This document shows positions 47,151 to 55,728 of a stretch of DNA of 64,000 nucleotides, piece by piece (the first letter of the stretch is position 1; each line of letters begins with the position of its first letter). This DNA comes from Leucobacter sp. wl10 (GTDB taxonomy: Bacteria; Actinomycetota; Actinomycetes; Actinomycetales; Microbacteriaceae). The translations under genes and the position numbers were made by a program. The stretch spans positions 417,792 through 481,791 of the forward strand of contig NZ_KZ983987.1 in the NCBI RefSeq assembly GCF_003569785.1, read 5' to 3'. The notes beneath the pieces are model-generated. The model did no database searches. It worked only from the letters and a program-made list of their open reading frames with translations, and was not told where the DNA came from.

Positions 47151-48458
47151 GTGAGCATCGAACCGCAGATCGTCGTCTACAGCGCGTCCCTCGTCTTCCC
47201 CGTGACGAGCCCCCGCATCCCGGACGGCGCGGTGGCGGTGCGCGACGGGCGCATCCTGCACGTCGGCGACCGCCGCTGGGTGCTCGACGCGCTTGAGGCG
47301 AGGGGCGCGAGCTTCCGCGAGGAGCACTGGGACGGGGTGCTCGCGCCGGGACTGGTCAACGCGCACACCCACCTGCAGTACACGCGCATGTCCGAGGTGG
47401 CCGCGCGCAGTTACGGGGGCTTCGACGACTGGGGCGACGCCTTCGATCTGGCGTACGCGCGCGGTGATCACGACTGGGCCGCGGCTGCCGCCGACGGCGC
47501 ACGCCTGAGCCTCGCCGCGGGCGTGACGGCGGCGGCCGACGTGGTGACCGACCGGGAGGCGCTCGGCGCCCTGCACGACGCGGGCATGCACGGCATCGCC
47601 TACTGGGAGGTGTACGGCGCGAGCAACGCCGATTGGGACGCCGCCGCGCGCGAGGAGGTGCGGGATCAGATCCGGAGCATCCCCACGCCCCCCGGCGCCG
47701 GGGTGTCGCCGCACGCCCCCTACTCGCTCGAGGTGCAGCCGCTGCTCGAACTGCCAGACATCGTGCGCGAGGAGGGGCTGCGGCTGCACATCCACCTCGC
47801 CGAGGCGCACATGGAGCGCGAGTTCGACGGCATCGACGGCTACGCCGGGGCCGGACCCGGCGGGCACGGCGGCTGGCCCGAGCTCGGCGCCGACAGCTTC
47901 CGCGCGCTGCGCTCGCACGGCATCGGGGTCTCCTCGACGCAGTTCGTCGACCACCTCGGGGTGCTCGGGCCCGACTGCCACATCGCGCACGGCGTGTACG
48001 TGAGCGCCGAGGATCGCGCGCTGCTGCGCGCCCGCGGCGCGAGCGTGGCGCTGTGCCCGCGATCCAACGAGGTGATCGGCCTCGACATGCCGCCCGTGGC
48101 CGCCTACCTGCGCGAGGGCAACCTCGTCGCGGTCGGCACCGACTCGCTGTCGTCCTCCCCCTCGCTCGATCTGCTGGCCGACGTCGCGGTGCTCCATCGG
48201 GTGGCCCGTGCGCAGGGCTACCGCGGCGACGACCTGCATCAGCGCCTCTTCACGGCCGCCACCCTCGGGGGAGCCGCGGCGCTCGGACTGCACGTGGGGC
48301 GCGAGCGCATCGGCCAGCTGGGGGTGGGAGCCGTCGCCGACCTCGCGTGCTTCGACGTGCAGGCGCGGGATCCCGACGCCGCGCTCATCGAGCTGGTGGA
48401 GGACGGCGCGGGCCGGGCGCGCCGCACGGTGGTGGCGGGCGAGGATCGCTCCCCGTGA
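47151..48458 (+). CDS. Amidohydrolase of the SAH/MTA-deaminase (ATZ/TRZ) superfamily
   Basis: A 435-residue metal-dependent hydrolase. Metal ligands are HTH in NAHTHLQ, His in HIHLAEAH and Asp in GTDSLSSSPS; VSPHAPYSLEV and CHIAHGVYVS carry other conserved histidines. The acidic base follows in HLAEAH. The ends form the usual composite beta-sandwich. This pattern fits deaminases of adenosine derivatives (SAH, MTA) or triazines; which one is open. GTG at 47151 with TAGAAT 6 nt upstream. It may act with the SAH-hydrolase-like protein upstream (inference). Confidence 0.84.
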   Translation: MSIEPQIVVYSASLVFPVTSPRIPDGAVAVRDGRILHVGDRRWVLDALEARGASFREEHWDGVLAPGLVNAHTHLQYTRMSEVAARSYGGFDDWGDAFDLAYARGDHDWAAAAADGARLSLAAGVTAAADVVTDREALGALHDAGMHGIAYWEVYGASNADWDAAAREEVRDQIRSIPTPPGAGVSPHAPYSLEVQPLLELPDIVREEGLRLHIHLAEAHMEREFDGIDGYAGAGPGGHGGWPELGADSFRALRSHGIGVSSTQFVDHLGVLGPDCHIAHGVYVSAEDRALLRARGASVALCPRSNEVIGLDMPPVAAYLREGNLVAVGTDSLSSSPSLDLLADVAVLHRVARAQGYRGDDLHQRLFTAATLGGAAALGLHVGRERIGQLGVGAVADLACFDVQARDPDAALIELVEDGAGRARRTVVAGEDRSP

Positions 48459-48501
48459 CCCGGTGCGACCCGTGCGTCGCGTGTGCGCACCCGAAGCGCC
48501 G

Positions 48502-48507
48502 TAGAAT
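48502..48507 (+). promoter_or_regulatory. -10 box of the amino-acid ABC operon
   Basis: TAGAAT about 68 nt before the ATG. The leader holds a perfect hairpin, CGGGATCC (48523-48530) with GGATCCCG (48542-48549), upstream of a strong ribosome binding site (AGAAGGAGAA). Confidence 0.5.
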
Positions 48508-48574
48508 GAACACCGGCATGCGCGGGATCCGCCGCGCGATCGGATCCCGTACGTCACGGAGAAGGAGAACCTCC

Positions 48575-49414
48575 ATGTCCCGCACCTCCCGCCTCGCGTC
48601 GGCGGTCGCCGTCGGCGCCGCAGCGCTGCTCGCCCTCTCGGCATGCACCGGCGGTTCCTCCTCCGACGGCTCCGGCGCCTCGGGGTCGGCGACGATCACC
48701 CCGGGCAAGCTGACGATAGCCACCGGGCAGCCCGCCTACGCTCCCTGGGTGCTGAACGACGCCCCCGAGAGCGGCGAGGGCTTCGAGGCGGCCGTCGCCT
48801 ACGCGGTGGCCGAGAAGATGGGGTACGCGCAGGGCGACGTCGAGTGGGTGCGCACGAGCTTCGACTCGGCGATCGCCCCCGGCCCGAAGGACTTCGACCT
48901 CAACATCCAGCAGTTCTCGGTGACCGAGGACCGCGCCAAGGCCGTCGACTTCTCGTCCCCCTACTACGTGACCAGCCAGGCCGTGGTCGCCGCGAGCGGC
49001 ACCCCGGCCGCCGAGGCGAAGAGCATCGCCGACCTCAAGGACGTCGTCATCGGCGTCGCCTCGGGCACCACCTCCCTCGCGGTCGCCGAGGCCGTCATCG
49101 CCCCGAACCAGCAGCTGCAGGTCTTCAACAGCGTCGACGACACCGTCGCGGCACTGCAGAACGGCACGATCGACGCGCTCGTCACCGATCTGCCGGGGGC
49201 GTTCTACGTGCGCGACGCGCAGCTCGACGACGGCGTGATCGTGGGCCAGCTGGGGTCCGAGCAGGGCGGCGACGAGTTCGCCTTCCTGCTGCCCAAGGGC
49301 TCCCCGCTCACGGCCGACGTCACCGCCGCGGTGGACGCGCTCCGCGAGAACGGCGCGCTCGCCGAGCTCGAGCGGAAGTGGCTGACGGACCAGGGCGCCC
49401 CGGTGCTCGAGTAG
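48575..49414 (+). CDS. Polar amino-acid ABC transporter substrate-binding lipoprotein
   Basis: A 279-residue lipoprotein of the SBP_bac_3 family. The signal peptide ends in the lipobox LSAC with Cys24, followed by a Gly/Ser-rich linker. The ligand-binding domain shows QPAYAPWVL, GFEAAVAYAVAEKMGY, DFDLNIQQFSVTEDRAKAVDFSSPYY and DALVTDLPGAFY. The binding site, notably the ...DLNIQQFSVTEDR... region, suggests an amino acid, but which cannot be told. It leads an operon with one permease and one ATPase. Confidence 0.93.
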   Translation: MSRTSRLASAVAVGAAALLALSACTGGSSSDGSGASGSATITPGKLTIATGQPAYAPWVLNDAPESGEGFEAAVAYAVAEKMGYAQGDVEWVRTSFDSAIAPGPKDFDLNIQQFSVTEDRAKAVDFSSPYYVTSQAVVAASGTPAAEAKSIADLKDVVIGVASGTTSLAVAEAVIAPNQQLQVFNSVDDTVAALQNGTIDALVTDLPGAFYVRDAQLDDGVIVGQLGSEQGGDEFAFLLPKGSPLTADVTAAVDALRENGALAELERKWLTDQGAPVLE

Positions 49415-49435
49415 CGGATCCCGAAGCAGACCCGC

Positions 49436-50302
49436 GTGACCGCAGCAGCCGGAGCCGTGCCGTTCGAGCCGTCCCAGATCGAGCTCGAACGGCGCGAGTA
49501 TCGTCGTGCGCGCAAGCGGCGCTCGATCCTCGTCAGCGTCGTCAGCACGCTCGTGTTCGCGGCGGTGATCGCGCTCGTGCTGGTGAGCAGCCCGGGGTGG
49601 GATCGCGTGCGCGAGACCTTCTTCGACCCGCAGATGGCGATCCAGTCGTTCCCGCGCGTCATCACGGGGCTCTGGCTCAACGTCCAGGTGCTCGTGGTCG
49701 CGGCGCTGGGCGTCGCGATCCTCGGCACCCTGCTCGCGGTCGCGCGCACGCTCAAGGGCGCCGTGTTCACGCCGATCCGGCTGCTCGCCTCGGGCTACAC
49801 CGACGTCTTCCGCGGCATCCCGGTGCTCCTCGTGCTCTACCTCGTGGGCTTCGGCATCCCGGGGCTCGGGCTCACGGGACGCGTGCCCGCGCAGTTCTGG
49901 GGCACGATCGCGCTGATCCTCTGCTATTCGGCGTATGTCGCAGAGGTGCTGCGGGCCGGCATCGACGCCGTGCACCCGTCGCAGCGGCTGGCGGCGCGGT
50001 CGCTCGGCCTCAGCCACGGGCGCACGCTGCGCCTCGTGGTGCTGCCGCAGGCGGTGCGCAAGGTCACCCCGGCGCTCATGAACGACTTCGTGTCGATGCA
50101 GAAGGACGTCGGGCTCATCTCGGTGCTCGGCGCGGTCGACGCGGTGCGCGCGGCGCAGATCGAGGTGGCCTCGAGCTACAACTTCACGCCCTACGTGCTC
50201 GCCGGCGTGCTCTTCGTGCTGCTGGCATGGCCGTTCATCCGCCTCACCGACTGGATGACGGCTCGCGCGCAGCGGCGCGAGCAGATGGGGGGCACGGTAT
50301 GA
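49436..50302 (+). CDS. Amino-acid ABC transporter permease (HisM/GlnP type)
   Basis: A 288-residue inner-membrane permease. It has a charged N-terminal region (EFERRYRRARKRR-like), then about five helices, with the EAA loop HPSQRLAARSLGLSHGRTLRLVVLPQAVRKVTPALMNDF. The permease has one gene, so it should form a homodimer. The GTG start at 49436 has only a weak upstream site; the ribosome may rely on coupling to the gene before, 21 bp away. The end overlaps the ATPase gene by 4 bp. Confidence 0.92.
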   Translation: MTAAAGAVPFEPSQIELERREYRRARKRRSILVSVVSTLVFAAVIALVLVSSPGWDRVRETFFDPQMAIQSFPRVITGLWLNVQVLVVAALGVAILGTLLAVARTLKGAVFTPIRLLASGYTDVFRGIPVLLVLYLVGFGIPGLGLTGRVPAQFWGTIALILCYSAYVAEVLRAGIDAVHPSQRLAARSLGLSHGRTLRLVVLPQAVRKVTPALMNDFVSMQKDVGLISVLGAVDAVRAAQIEVASSYNFTPYVLAGVLFVLLAWPFIRLTDWMTARAQRREQMGGTV

Positions 50303-51075
50303 GCGAGGCGACGGTGCGGGATCCCGCGTCTCTCCCCGTCCTCGACGTGCAGGGGGTGCACAAGCGCTTCGGCGAGCACCCGGTGCTGCGCGGCATCGAT
50401 CTGACGGTCGACCGCCACGAGGTGGTCGTGCTGATCGGCGCATCGGGCTCGGGCAAGTCGACGCTGCTCAAGACGATCAACCTGCTCGAGCAGGTCGACG
50501 ACGGACGGATCCTGCTGGGGGACCAGGACATCACCGATCCGCGGGCCGACGCGGACCGGGTGCGGGCCCGCATCGGCGTGGTGTTCCAGCACTACAACCT
50601 GTTCCCGCACATGAACGTGCTCGACAACGTGACGCTCGCGTCGCGCAAGGTGTTCAGGGCCCCGCGGGCGGAGGCGGAGCGGACGGGGCTCGCGCTGCTG
50701 TCGCGCATCGGGCTCGGCGACAAAGCGGGGGAGTACCCCGACCGGCTCTCCGGAGGTCAGCAGCAGCGCGTCGCGATCGCGCGCGCCATCGCGACCGATC
50801 CGGAGCTGCTGCTGCTCGACGAGATCACGAGCGCGCTCGATCCGCAGCTCGTCGGCGAGGTGCTCGACCTCGTGCGAGAGCTCAAGACGTCCGGCTCGAC
50901 GATCGTCATGGCGACGCACGAGATGTCGTTCGCGCGGCGCGTGGCCGACCGGGTGGTCTACTTGAAGGACGGGGTGATCGTCGAGTCGGGACCGCCCGCC
51001 CAGATCTTCGAGCGGCCGGAGCGCGAGGAGACGCGGGAGTTCCTGCGCCGGTTGCGCGACCCCTTCAGTGCGTGA
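50299..51075 (+). CDS. Amino-acid ABC transporter ATP-binding protein (GlnQ type)
   Basis: A 258-residue ATPase. Walker A is GASGSGKSTLLK, Q-loop VVFQHYNLFPH, signature RLSGGQQQRVAIARA, Walker B LLLLDEITSALDP and the H-loop MATHEMSFAR. The C-terminus carries the GPPAQIFERPEREETREFLRR ending common to polar amino-acid importers. The ATG at 50299 overlaps the permease stop. Confidence 0.95.
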   Translation: MSEATVRDPASLPVLDVQGVHKRFGEHPVLRGIDLTVDRHEVVVLIGASGSGKSTLLKTINLLEQVDDGRILLGDQDITDPRADADRVRARIGVVFQHYNLFPHMNVLDNVTLASRKVFRAPRAEAERTGLALLSRIGLGDKAGEYPDRLSGGQQQRVAIARAIATDPELLLLDEITSALDPQLVGEVLDLVRELKTSGSTIVMATHEMSFARRVADRVVYLKDGVIVESGPPAQIFERPEREETREFLRRLRDPFSA

Positions 51076-51125
51076 CGCGCGCCGCTTGCGCTGCGCAAGG
51101 GGACGGGTGTAATGTAACTCGTCTG

Positions 51126-51160
51126 CCTCCGGCGGATCCTCTGCGAGATCCGGGTGGAGG
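51126..51160 (+). other. 5'-UTR hairpin upstream of the MFS gene
   Basis: CCTCC..CGGATC pairs with GATCCG..GGAGG across a CTCTGCGA loop, with a small internal bulge. TGTAATGT at about 51109-51116 upstream is a possible -10. The hairpin ends about 15 nt before the ribosome binding site AAGGAG (51176-51181), so it could affect expression. Confidence 0.45.
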
Positions 51161-51189
51161 CCGCCCCATCTGCTCAAGGAGTGTGCTAC

Positions 51190-52668
51190 GTGACGACTGA
51201 TACTGCCGCGGTGCGGGTACCCGCGCGCACGGACGGGATCGACCCCGCGGGCATGCGGGTGATCTGGCTGCTGCTCGTGGCGGCCTTCGTCGCGATTCTC
51301 AACGAGACGACGATGGCGATCGCCATTCCCGCGCTGAACGCGGCTCTCGGGATCCCGCCCGAGCTAGGCCAGTGGCTGACGAGCGCCTTCATGCTCACGA
51401 TGGCCGTCGTGATCCCCACGACGGGGTTCCTGCTGCAGCGCTTCACGACGAGACAGGTCTTCCTGGCCGCGATCATCTCGTTCGTGGCCGGCACGGCGAT
51501 CTGCCTCCTGGCCCCGGGCTTCACGATGCTGCTCCTCGGCCGCATCGTGCAGGCGGCCGGAACCGGCATCATGATGCCGCTGCTCATGACCACGATGATG
51601 AACGTCGTGCCGCCGCGCTCTCGGGGCCGCATGATGGGGCGCGTCGGCCTGGTCATGAGCCTGGCGCCGGCCGCGGGGCCGACGCTCTCCGGCCTGGTGC
51701 TCGACCAGCTGGGCTGGCGCTGGCTCTTCGGCATCATCCTCCCGATCGCGGTCGTGGCGCTGCTCCTCGGCGCGAAGTGGATGACGAATCTGGGGGAGAC
51801 CAGCCGGGCGCCCATCGATGTCCTGTCGATCATCCTGTCGGCCGTCGCCTTCGGCGGCATCGTCTTCGGCCTCAGCCAGCTCGGCGGAGGGGAGGGCGGG
51901 CCTGCGGGCGCGCCGCGCGGCGCGCTGCCGTGGGTCGTCCTCGCGAGCGGGACCGTGTTCCTGGTGCTGTTCGTGTGGCGCCAGCTGGCGCTGCAGAGGA
52001 GGAACGACGCGCTGCTCGACCTGCGCGTGTTCGCGTCGCGCAACTATGTCGTGGCGGTCATCATCATGGGCGTCGTCGCCCTGTCGATGTTCGGCACGTT
52101 CTCGCTACTGCCGCTGTACCTGCAGAACGTCGCCGGCCTCGAGCCGACGGCGGCGGGTCTCGTGCTGCTGCCCGGATCGCTACTCATGGGCCTCCTGGGC
52201 CCGGTCATGGGGCGCGTCTACGACCTCCGCGGTCCGAGGACGCTGCTCGTGCCGGGCACGATCCTGATCGCGACCTCGATGTTCATCTACTCGACGGTGG
52301 GCGAGCACACGCCGACCTGGTTCCTCGTGATCGTGCAGATCATGATGTCGCTCGGCCTCGCCGGTTCGTTCACGCCGCTGTTCTCGGCGTCGCTCGGCTC
52401 GCTCGACCGGTCGCTCTACTCCCACGGCTCGGCCGTGCTCAACACCCTGCAGCAGGTCGGGGGCGCCGCGGGAACGGCGGTGCTGATCTCGATCTACTCG
52501 ACGTCGCTGCGCTCGGGCGAGGCCGAGGGGCTGTCGACCGCCGCGGCCGGCGAGCCCGGCGCGAACGCGGCGTTCCTCACCGCGGCGTGCATCGCACTCG
52601 TGCCGGTCGTGCTGGCCTTCTTCGTCAAGAAGCCCGTCGATCAGGAGGGCGGCCCCGCGGGGCACTGA
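51190..52668 (+). CDS. MFS multidrug exporter (DHA2 type, 14 TMS)
   Basis: A 492-residue membrane protein with about 14 helices. The family stretch LNETTMAIAIPALNAALG, WLTSAFMLTMAVVIPTTGFL and the motif C region LVMSLAPAAGPTLSGLVLD are visible, as is loop motif A-like QRFTTRQVF. Such drug:H+ antiporters export lipophilic cations. The start is GTG at 51190 because AAGGAG lies 8 nt upstream. It is convergent with the LysR gene by a 5-bp gap. Confidence 0.88.
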   Translation: MTTDTAAVRVPARTDGIDPAGMRVIWLLLVAAFVAILNETTMAIAIPALNAALGIPPELGQWLTSAFMLTMAVVIPTTGFLLQRFTTRQVFLAAIISFVAGTAICLLAPGFTMLLLGRIVQAAGTGIMMPLLMTTMMNVVPPRSRGRMMGRVGLVMSLAPAAGPTLSGLVLDQLGWRWLFGIILPIAVVALLLGAKWMTNLGETSRAPIDVLSIILSAVAFGGIVFGLSQLGGGEGGPAGAPRGALPWVVLASGTVFLVLFVWRQLALQRRNDALLDLRVFASRNYVVAVIIMGVVALSMFGTFSLLPLYLQNVAGLEPTAAGLVLLPGSLLMGLLGPVMGRVYDLRGPRTLLVPGTILIATSMFIYSTVGEHTPTWFLVIVQIMMSLGLAGSFTPLFSASLGSLDRSLYSHGSAVLNTLQQVGGAAGTAVLISIYSTSLRSGEAEGLSTAAAGEPGANAAFLTAACIALVPVVLAFFVKKPVDQEGGPAGH

Positions 52669-52673
52669 CCCGT

Positions 52674-53588
52674 TCAGCCGAGCGCGCTGATGGAGCGCCG
52701 CACGGCCTCCGCGAGCTGGCGCACGGCCGCCGACGGTCCGCCCGGTCCGGCGGGGGCCGCGAGCAGCAGCTCGCGCGCGAATCGCGGATCATCGATGGGT
52801 CGAAGCACGACTCCCTCGGCGTGCTGGTTGCCCACGAGGCTCGGTACGAGCGCGACCGCCATCCCCGCGGCGACGAGCCCGAGCACCACCGAGTAGTCGT
52901 CGGTGCGGATGGCCACCTCGATCCTGTGCCCCTCGGCCTGGAACACCTCGTGCACGAGATCGTCGAGCGTGTCGCCCGGTGTCGACCCCATCACCCAGCT
53001 GTCGCCCGCGAGGGAGAGCAGCGCCTCGTGGTCGAAGCTGCGGTGCTCGGCCGCCGGGTGCGCGGCGGGCAGCGCGAGGAGCATGGGGTCCGTGAAGAGG
53101 TGCGTGGTGTGCACCTCGGAGCGGAACGGCAGCTGGTATCCGCCCGCCGCGTAGACGAGGGCGGCGTCGAGCGTGTGCTGATTGACGCGCGTGACCAGCG
53201 GGGCGAGCTCCTCGAGGGTCGTGTCGAGCTCGATCCCGAGCTCGGCCACTCGACCGGCGATGCCCGGCAGCAGGCGCGAGGCCGCGGTGGGGAAGGTGCC
53301 GAAGCGCAGCCGGATCCTGCCGAGCTGGGCGAGGTCGCGGACGTCGGTGAGCGCGCGCTCGGCGAGGCCGAGTATCTCGTGGCCGCGCTCGAGCATGAGG
53401 CCGCCGGCGGCCGTGAGCCTGCTGCCCCGGGTGCTGCGGACGGTGAGGTCGGCGCCGACGAGGCGGTCGAGGTTGCGCAGGTGGTAGTCGACCGTGGGCT
53501 GGCTCCACCCGAGCCGGGTGGCGGCGCGGGCCACCGAGCCCTCGGCCGCGACGGCGCCGAGCGCCTGGAGCTGACGGAGATCGATCAT
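52674..53588 (-). CDS. LysR-family transcription regulator
   Basis: A 304-residue regulator. The HTH is at the N-terminus (QLQALGAVAAEGSVARAATRLGWSQPTVDYHLRNLDRLVGADL), followed by the substrate-binding domain (LRFGTFPTAASRLLPGIAGRV; YSVVLGLVAAGMAVALVPSLV). The tryptophan-containing SWVMG segment lies between. ATG at 53588 gives MIDLRQLQ. It is divergent from a PLP decarboxylase gene with 124 bp between starts, so it probably controls it, and possibly the MFS gene behind it. Confidence 0.9.
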   Translation of the reverse strand: MIDLRQLQALGAVAAEGSVARAATRLGWSQPTVDYHLRNLDRLVGADLTVRSTRGSRLTAAGGLMLERGHEILGLAERALTDVRDLAQLGRIRLRFGTFPTAASRLLPGIAGRVAELGIELDTTLEELAPLVTRVNQHTLDAALVYAAGGYQLPFRSEVHTTHLFTDPMLLALPAAHPAAEHRSFDHEALLSLAGDSWVMGSTPGDTLDDLVHEVFQAEGHRIEVAIRTDDYSVVLGLVAAGMAVALVPSLVGNQHAEGVVLRPIDDPRFARELLLAAPAGPGGPSAAVRQLAEAVRRSISALG

Positions 53589-53605
53589 GCGTGCCCCCGG
53601 TTCTG

Positions 53606-53660
53606 CTGGAACGGGGCCGCCCTGGCGGCCCGCCTTGCTCCATACAGTATATGGTTCCAG
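53606..53660. promoter_or_regulatory. Candidate LysR operator in the divergent promoter
   Basis: Two nested inverted repeats: CTGGAAC (53606-53612) with GTTCCAG (53654-53660), and CCATA (53640-53644) with TATGG (53650-53654) around CAGTA. It lies between the LysR gene and the decarboxylase gene. Confidence 0.5.
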
Positions 53661-53712
53661 GGAGGTGTTTGCGGGGTTCCGCTCCGCTGCGCGCCTGCGG
53701 CATGCTGGCGGC

Positions 53713-55305
53713 ATGCTGCAAGAGGATCCGAGAGCCGCGGAGGCAGGCCTTGAGGGAGACGGCTCGGCCGCCGTCGTGGACGAGATCCGTCTCCCGGCCG
53801 GAGCCCCGTTCTCGCGGCGATTCTCGCCCGAGCAGCGACGGGCGCCCTACGCGGCTGCGCTCGAGCGCTTCGGGGAGTCCCGGCCGCTGTCGATGATGGT
53901 GCCCGGCCACGGCAACGATCCCCTGGACGGGGGCGGGCACATCGCGGATCTCTTCGGCCCGCGCGTGGCGCGGCTCGACGTGCCGCTCATGATCGACGGC
54001 ATCGACCTTGGCGACGACTCCGCACTCGCCGAGGCCCAGCGCCTCGCGGCCGAGGCCTGGGGCGCCCGCCGCACCTGGTTCCTCTCCAACGGCGCCTCGC
54101 AGGCCAACCGCACCGCGGCGATCGCGGTGCGCGGACTCGGCGAGCGGATCCTGATCCAGCGCAGCATGCACTCGAGCCTCACCGACGGCGTGCTGCTCGC
54201 CGGCCTGATCCCGTCCTTCGCCGCCCCGAGTATCGACGGCCGTCACGGCATCGCGCACGGCCTCTCGCCCGCCGTGCTCGATGCGGCGCTCGCCCGCGCC
54301 GAGCGCGAGGGCCGCGCGGCCGCCGCCGTCTACGTCGTGTCGCCCAGCTACTTCGGCTCGGTCAGCGATGTGCGCGGCCTCGCCGAGGTCGTGCACGCCC
54401 ACGGCGCCCCGCTCATCGTCGACGGCGCCTGGGGTGCGCACTTCGGCTTCCACCCCGAATTGCCGGAGTCGCCGGCGCGGCTCGGCGCGGACCTCGTGGT
54501 CTCGAGCACGCACAAGCTCGCGGGATCCCTCACCCAGTCGGCCATGCTGCACCTCGGCCACGGTCCCTTCGCCGACCGTCTCGAACCGCTCGTCGAGCGC
54601 GCCTTCTCGATGACGGCGTCGACCTCCGTGAGCGGCGTGCTCATGGGCTCGCTCGACGCGGCCAGGCGGGCGCTCGTCGTGGGCGAGGAGCGCATCGGGG
54701 CCGCGGTCCGCGCCGCCGGTGCGCTGCGCGAGCGGCTGCGCCGCGATGCGCGGTTCTCGATCATCAGCGACGGCTTTGACGCGTTCCCCGACATCGTCGC
54801 CACCGACCCGCTGCGCGTCCCCATCGACGTCTCCCGTCTCGGACGCAGCGGGCACTGGGTGCGCGGGCGCATGATCCGGGAGCACGGGGTGTACCTCGAA
54901 ATGTCGACGGCCACGAGCGTGGTGGCCGTGATCGGCGCGCTGCGCACCCCCGACCTCGACCGCTTCACGGCGGCGCTCGGCGAGGTCGCCGGCGAGGCCG
55001 CGCGACTGGGGCCCGAGGGCGCCGGCGCCGCGTTCCCCGAGCTTCCCGAGCCCGGCGCGCTGCGCATGCCGCCGCGCGACGCCTACTTCGGGGCGAGCGA
55101 GGTGGTTCCCGCCCGCGCGGCGGTCGGCCGGGTGTCCGCCGACACGCTGGCCGCCTACCCCCCTGGCATCCCGAACCTGCTGCCCGGCGAGGAGATCACG
55201 GCCGAGACGGTCGCCTTCCTGCAGGCGGTCGCGGCCTCGCCGACCGGCTACGTGCGGGGGGCTGTGGATCCCGGCGTCTCGGGGATCCGCGTCGCCGCGG
55301 GGTAG
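53713..55305 (+). CDS. Orn/Lys/Arg decarboxylase-family PLP enzyme
   Basis: A 530-residue PLP-dependent enzyme of the Orn/Lys/Arg decarboxylase major domain family. The N-terminal helix and substrate region PLSMMVPGHGND are conserved. The cofactor lysine is Lys268 in SSTHKLAGSLTQSA, the Asp/His pair in IVDGAWGAHFGF, and the C-terminal domain is YPPGIPNLLPGEEIT. Substrate (lysine, arginine, ornithine) is not readable. The ATG at 53713 is the best start, though no ribosome binding site is seen; the frame is open upstream. Probably regulated by the divergent LysR. Confidence 0.86.
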   Translation: MLQEDPRAAEAGLEGDGSAAVVDEIRLPAGAPFSRRFSPEQRRAPYAAALERFGESRPLSMMVPGHGNDPLDGGGHIADLFGPRVARLDVPLMIDGIDLGDDSALAEAQRLAAEAWGARRTWFLSNGASQANRTAAIAVRGLGERILIQRSMHSSLTDGVLLAGLIPSFAAPSIDGRHGIAHGLSPAVLDAALARAEREGRAAAAVYVVSPSYFGSVSDVRGLAEVVHAHGAPLIVDGAWGAHFGFHPELPESPARLGADLVVSSTHKLAGSLTQSAMLHLGHGPFADRLEPLVERAFSMTASTSVSGVLMGSLDAARRALVVGEERIGAAVRAAGALRERLRRDARFSIISDGFDAFPDIVATDPLRVPIDVSRLGRSGHWVRGRMIREHGVYLEMSTATSVVAVIGALRTPDLDRFTAALGEVAGEAARLGPEGAGAAFPELPEPGALRMPPRDAYFGASEVVPARAAVGRVSADTLAAYPPGIPNLLPGEEITAETVAFLQAVAASPTGYVRGAVDPGVSGIRVAAG

Positions 55306-55355
55306 TTCTTCGCCGGCGCCGGTGCGAGCCGGACCCCTCGCGTCTGTCTTGTGCG

Positions 55356-55580
55356 CTACTTCTTCTTCACGAAGAGGTTGCCGATGAGGGTCGAGCCGAT
55401 CAGCACGATCGCCAGCAGCACGACGCCGACGACGGAGATCGCGACGATATCGAGCGGATCGCCGGCCGTCGAGAACATCGACTCGCTGTCGTTGCCGGCG
55501 TTGGCGAACGCGGGAGCGGCCGCGAAGACCGATGCGAGCGCTGCGGTCACGGCGATGGCGATGCGGGTGCGGATCTTCAC
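55356..55580 (-). CDS. Small secreted or membrane-anchored protein, unknown function
   Basis: A 74-residue protein. The N-terminus is a signal peptide with the AFAN cleavage site (about residue 26). After a short acidic segment, a single C-terminal membrane helix (about 46-68) is followed by KKK. GTG at 55580 with GAGGAGAC upstream. No domain is recognised. It is convergent with the decarboxylase gene and divergent from the DUF885 gene. Confidence 0.68.
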   Translation of the reverse strand: MKIRTRIAIAVTAALASVFAAAPAFANAGNDSESMFSTAGDPLDIVAISVVGVVLLAIVLIGSTLIGNLFVKKK

Positions 55581-55715
55581 GGTGTCTCCTCGCTGCTGTC
55601 GGTGGGGCGCGGCGCGCCGACTCCATCCTATCCCGGAACCCCGGCGTCGCCGCGCAGGCCCGCCCCCGGCTCCCCGGGCTGCACGTGAGCTGAGGGTCGG
55701 CGGACGCCCCTCCCA

Positions 55716-55721
55716 TAGGCT
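55716..55721 (+). promoter_or_regulatory. -10 box of the DUF885 gene
   Basis: TAGGCT ends 7 nt before the ATG at 55729. The spacer GGAGGCC would be too near the ATG for a normal ribosome binding site. Confidence 0.45.
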
Positions 55722-55728
55722 GGAGGCC

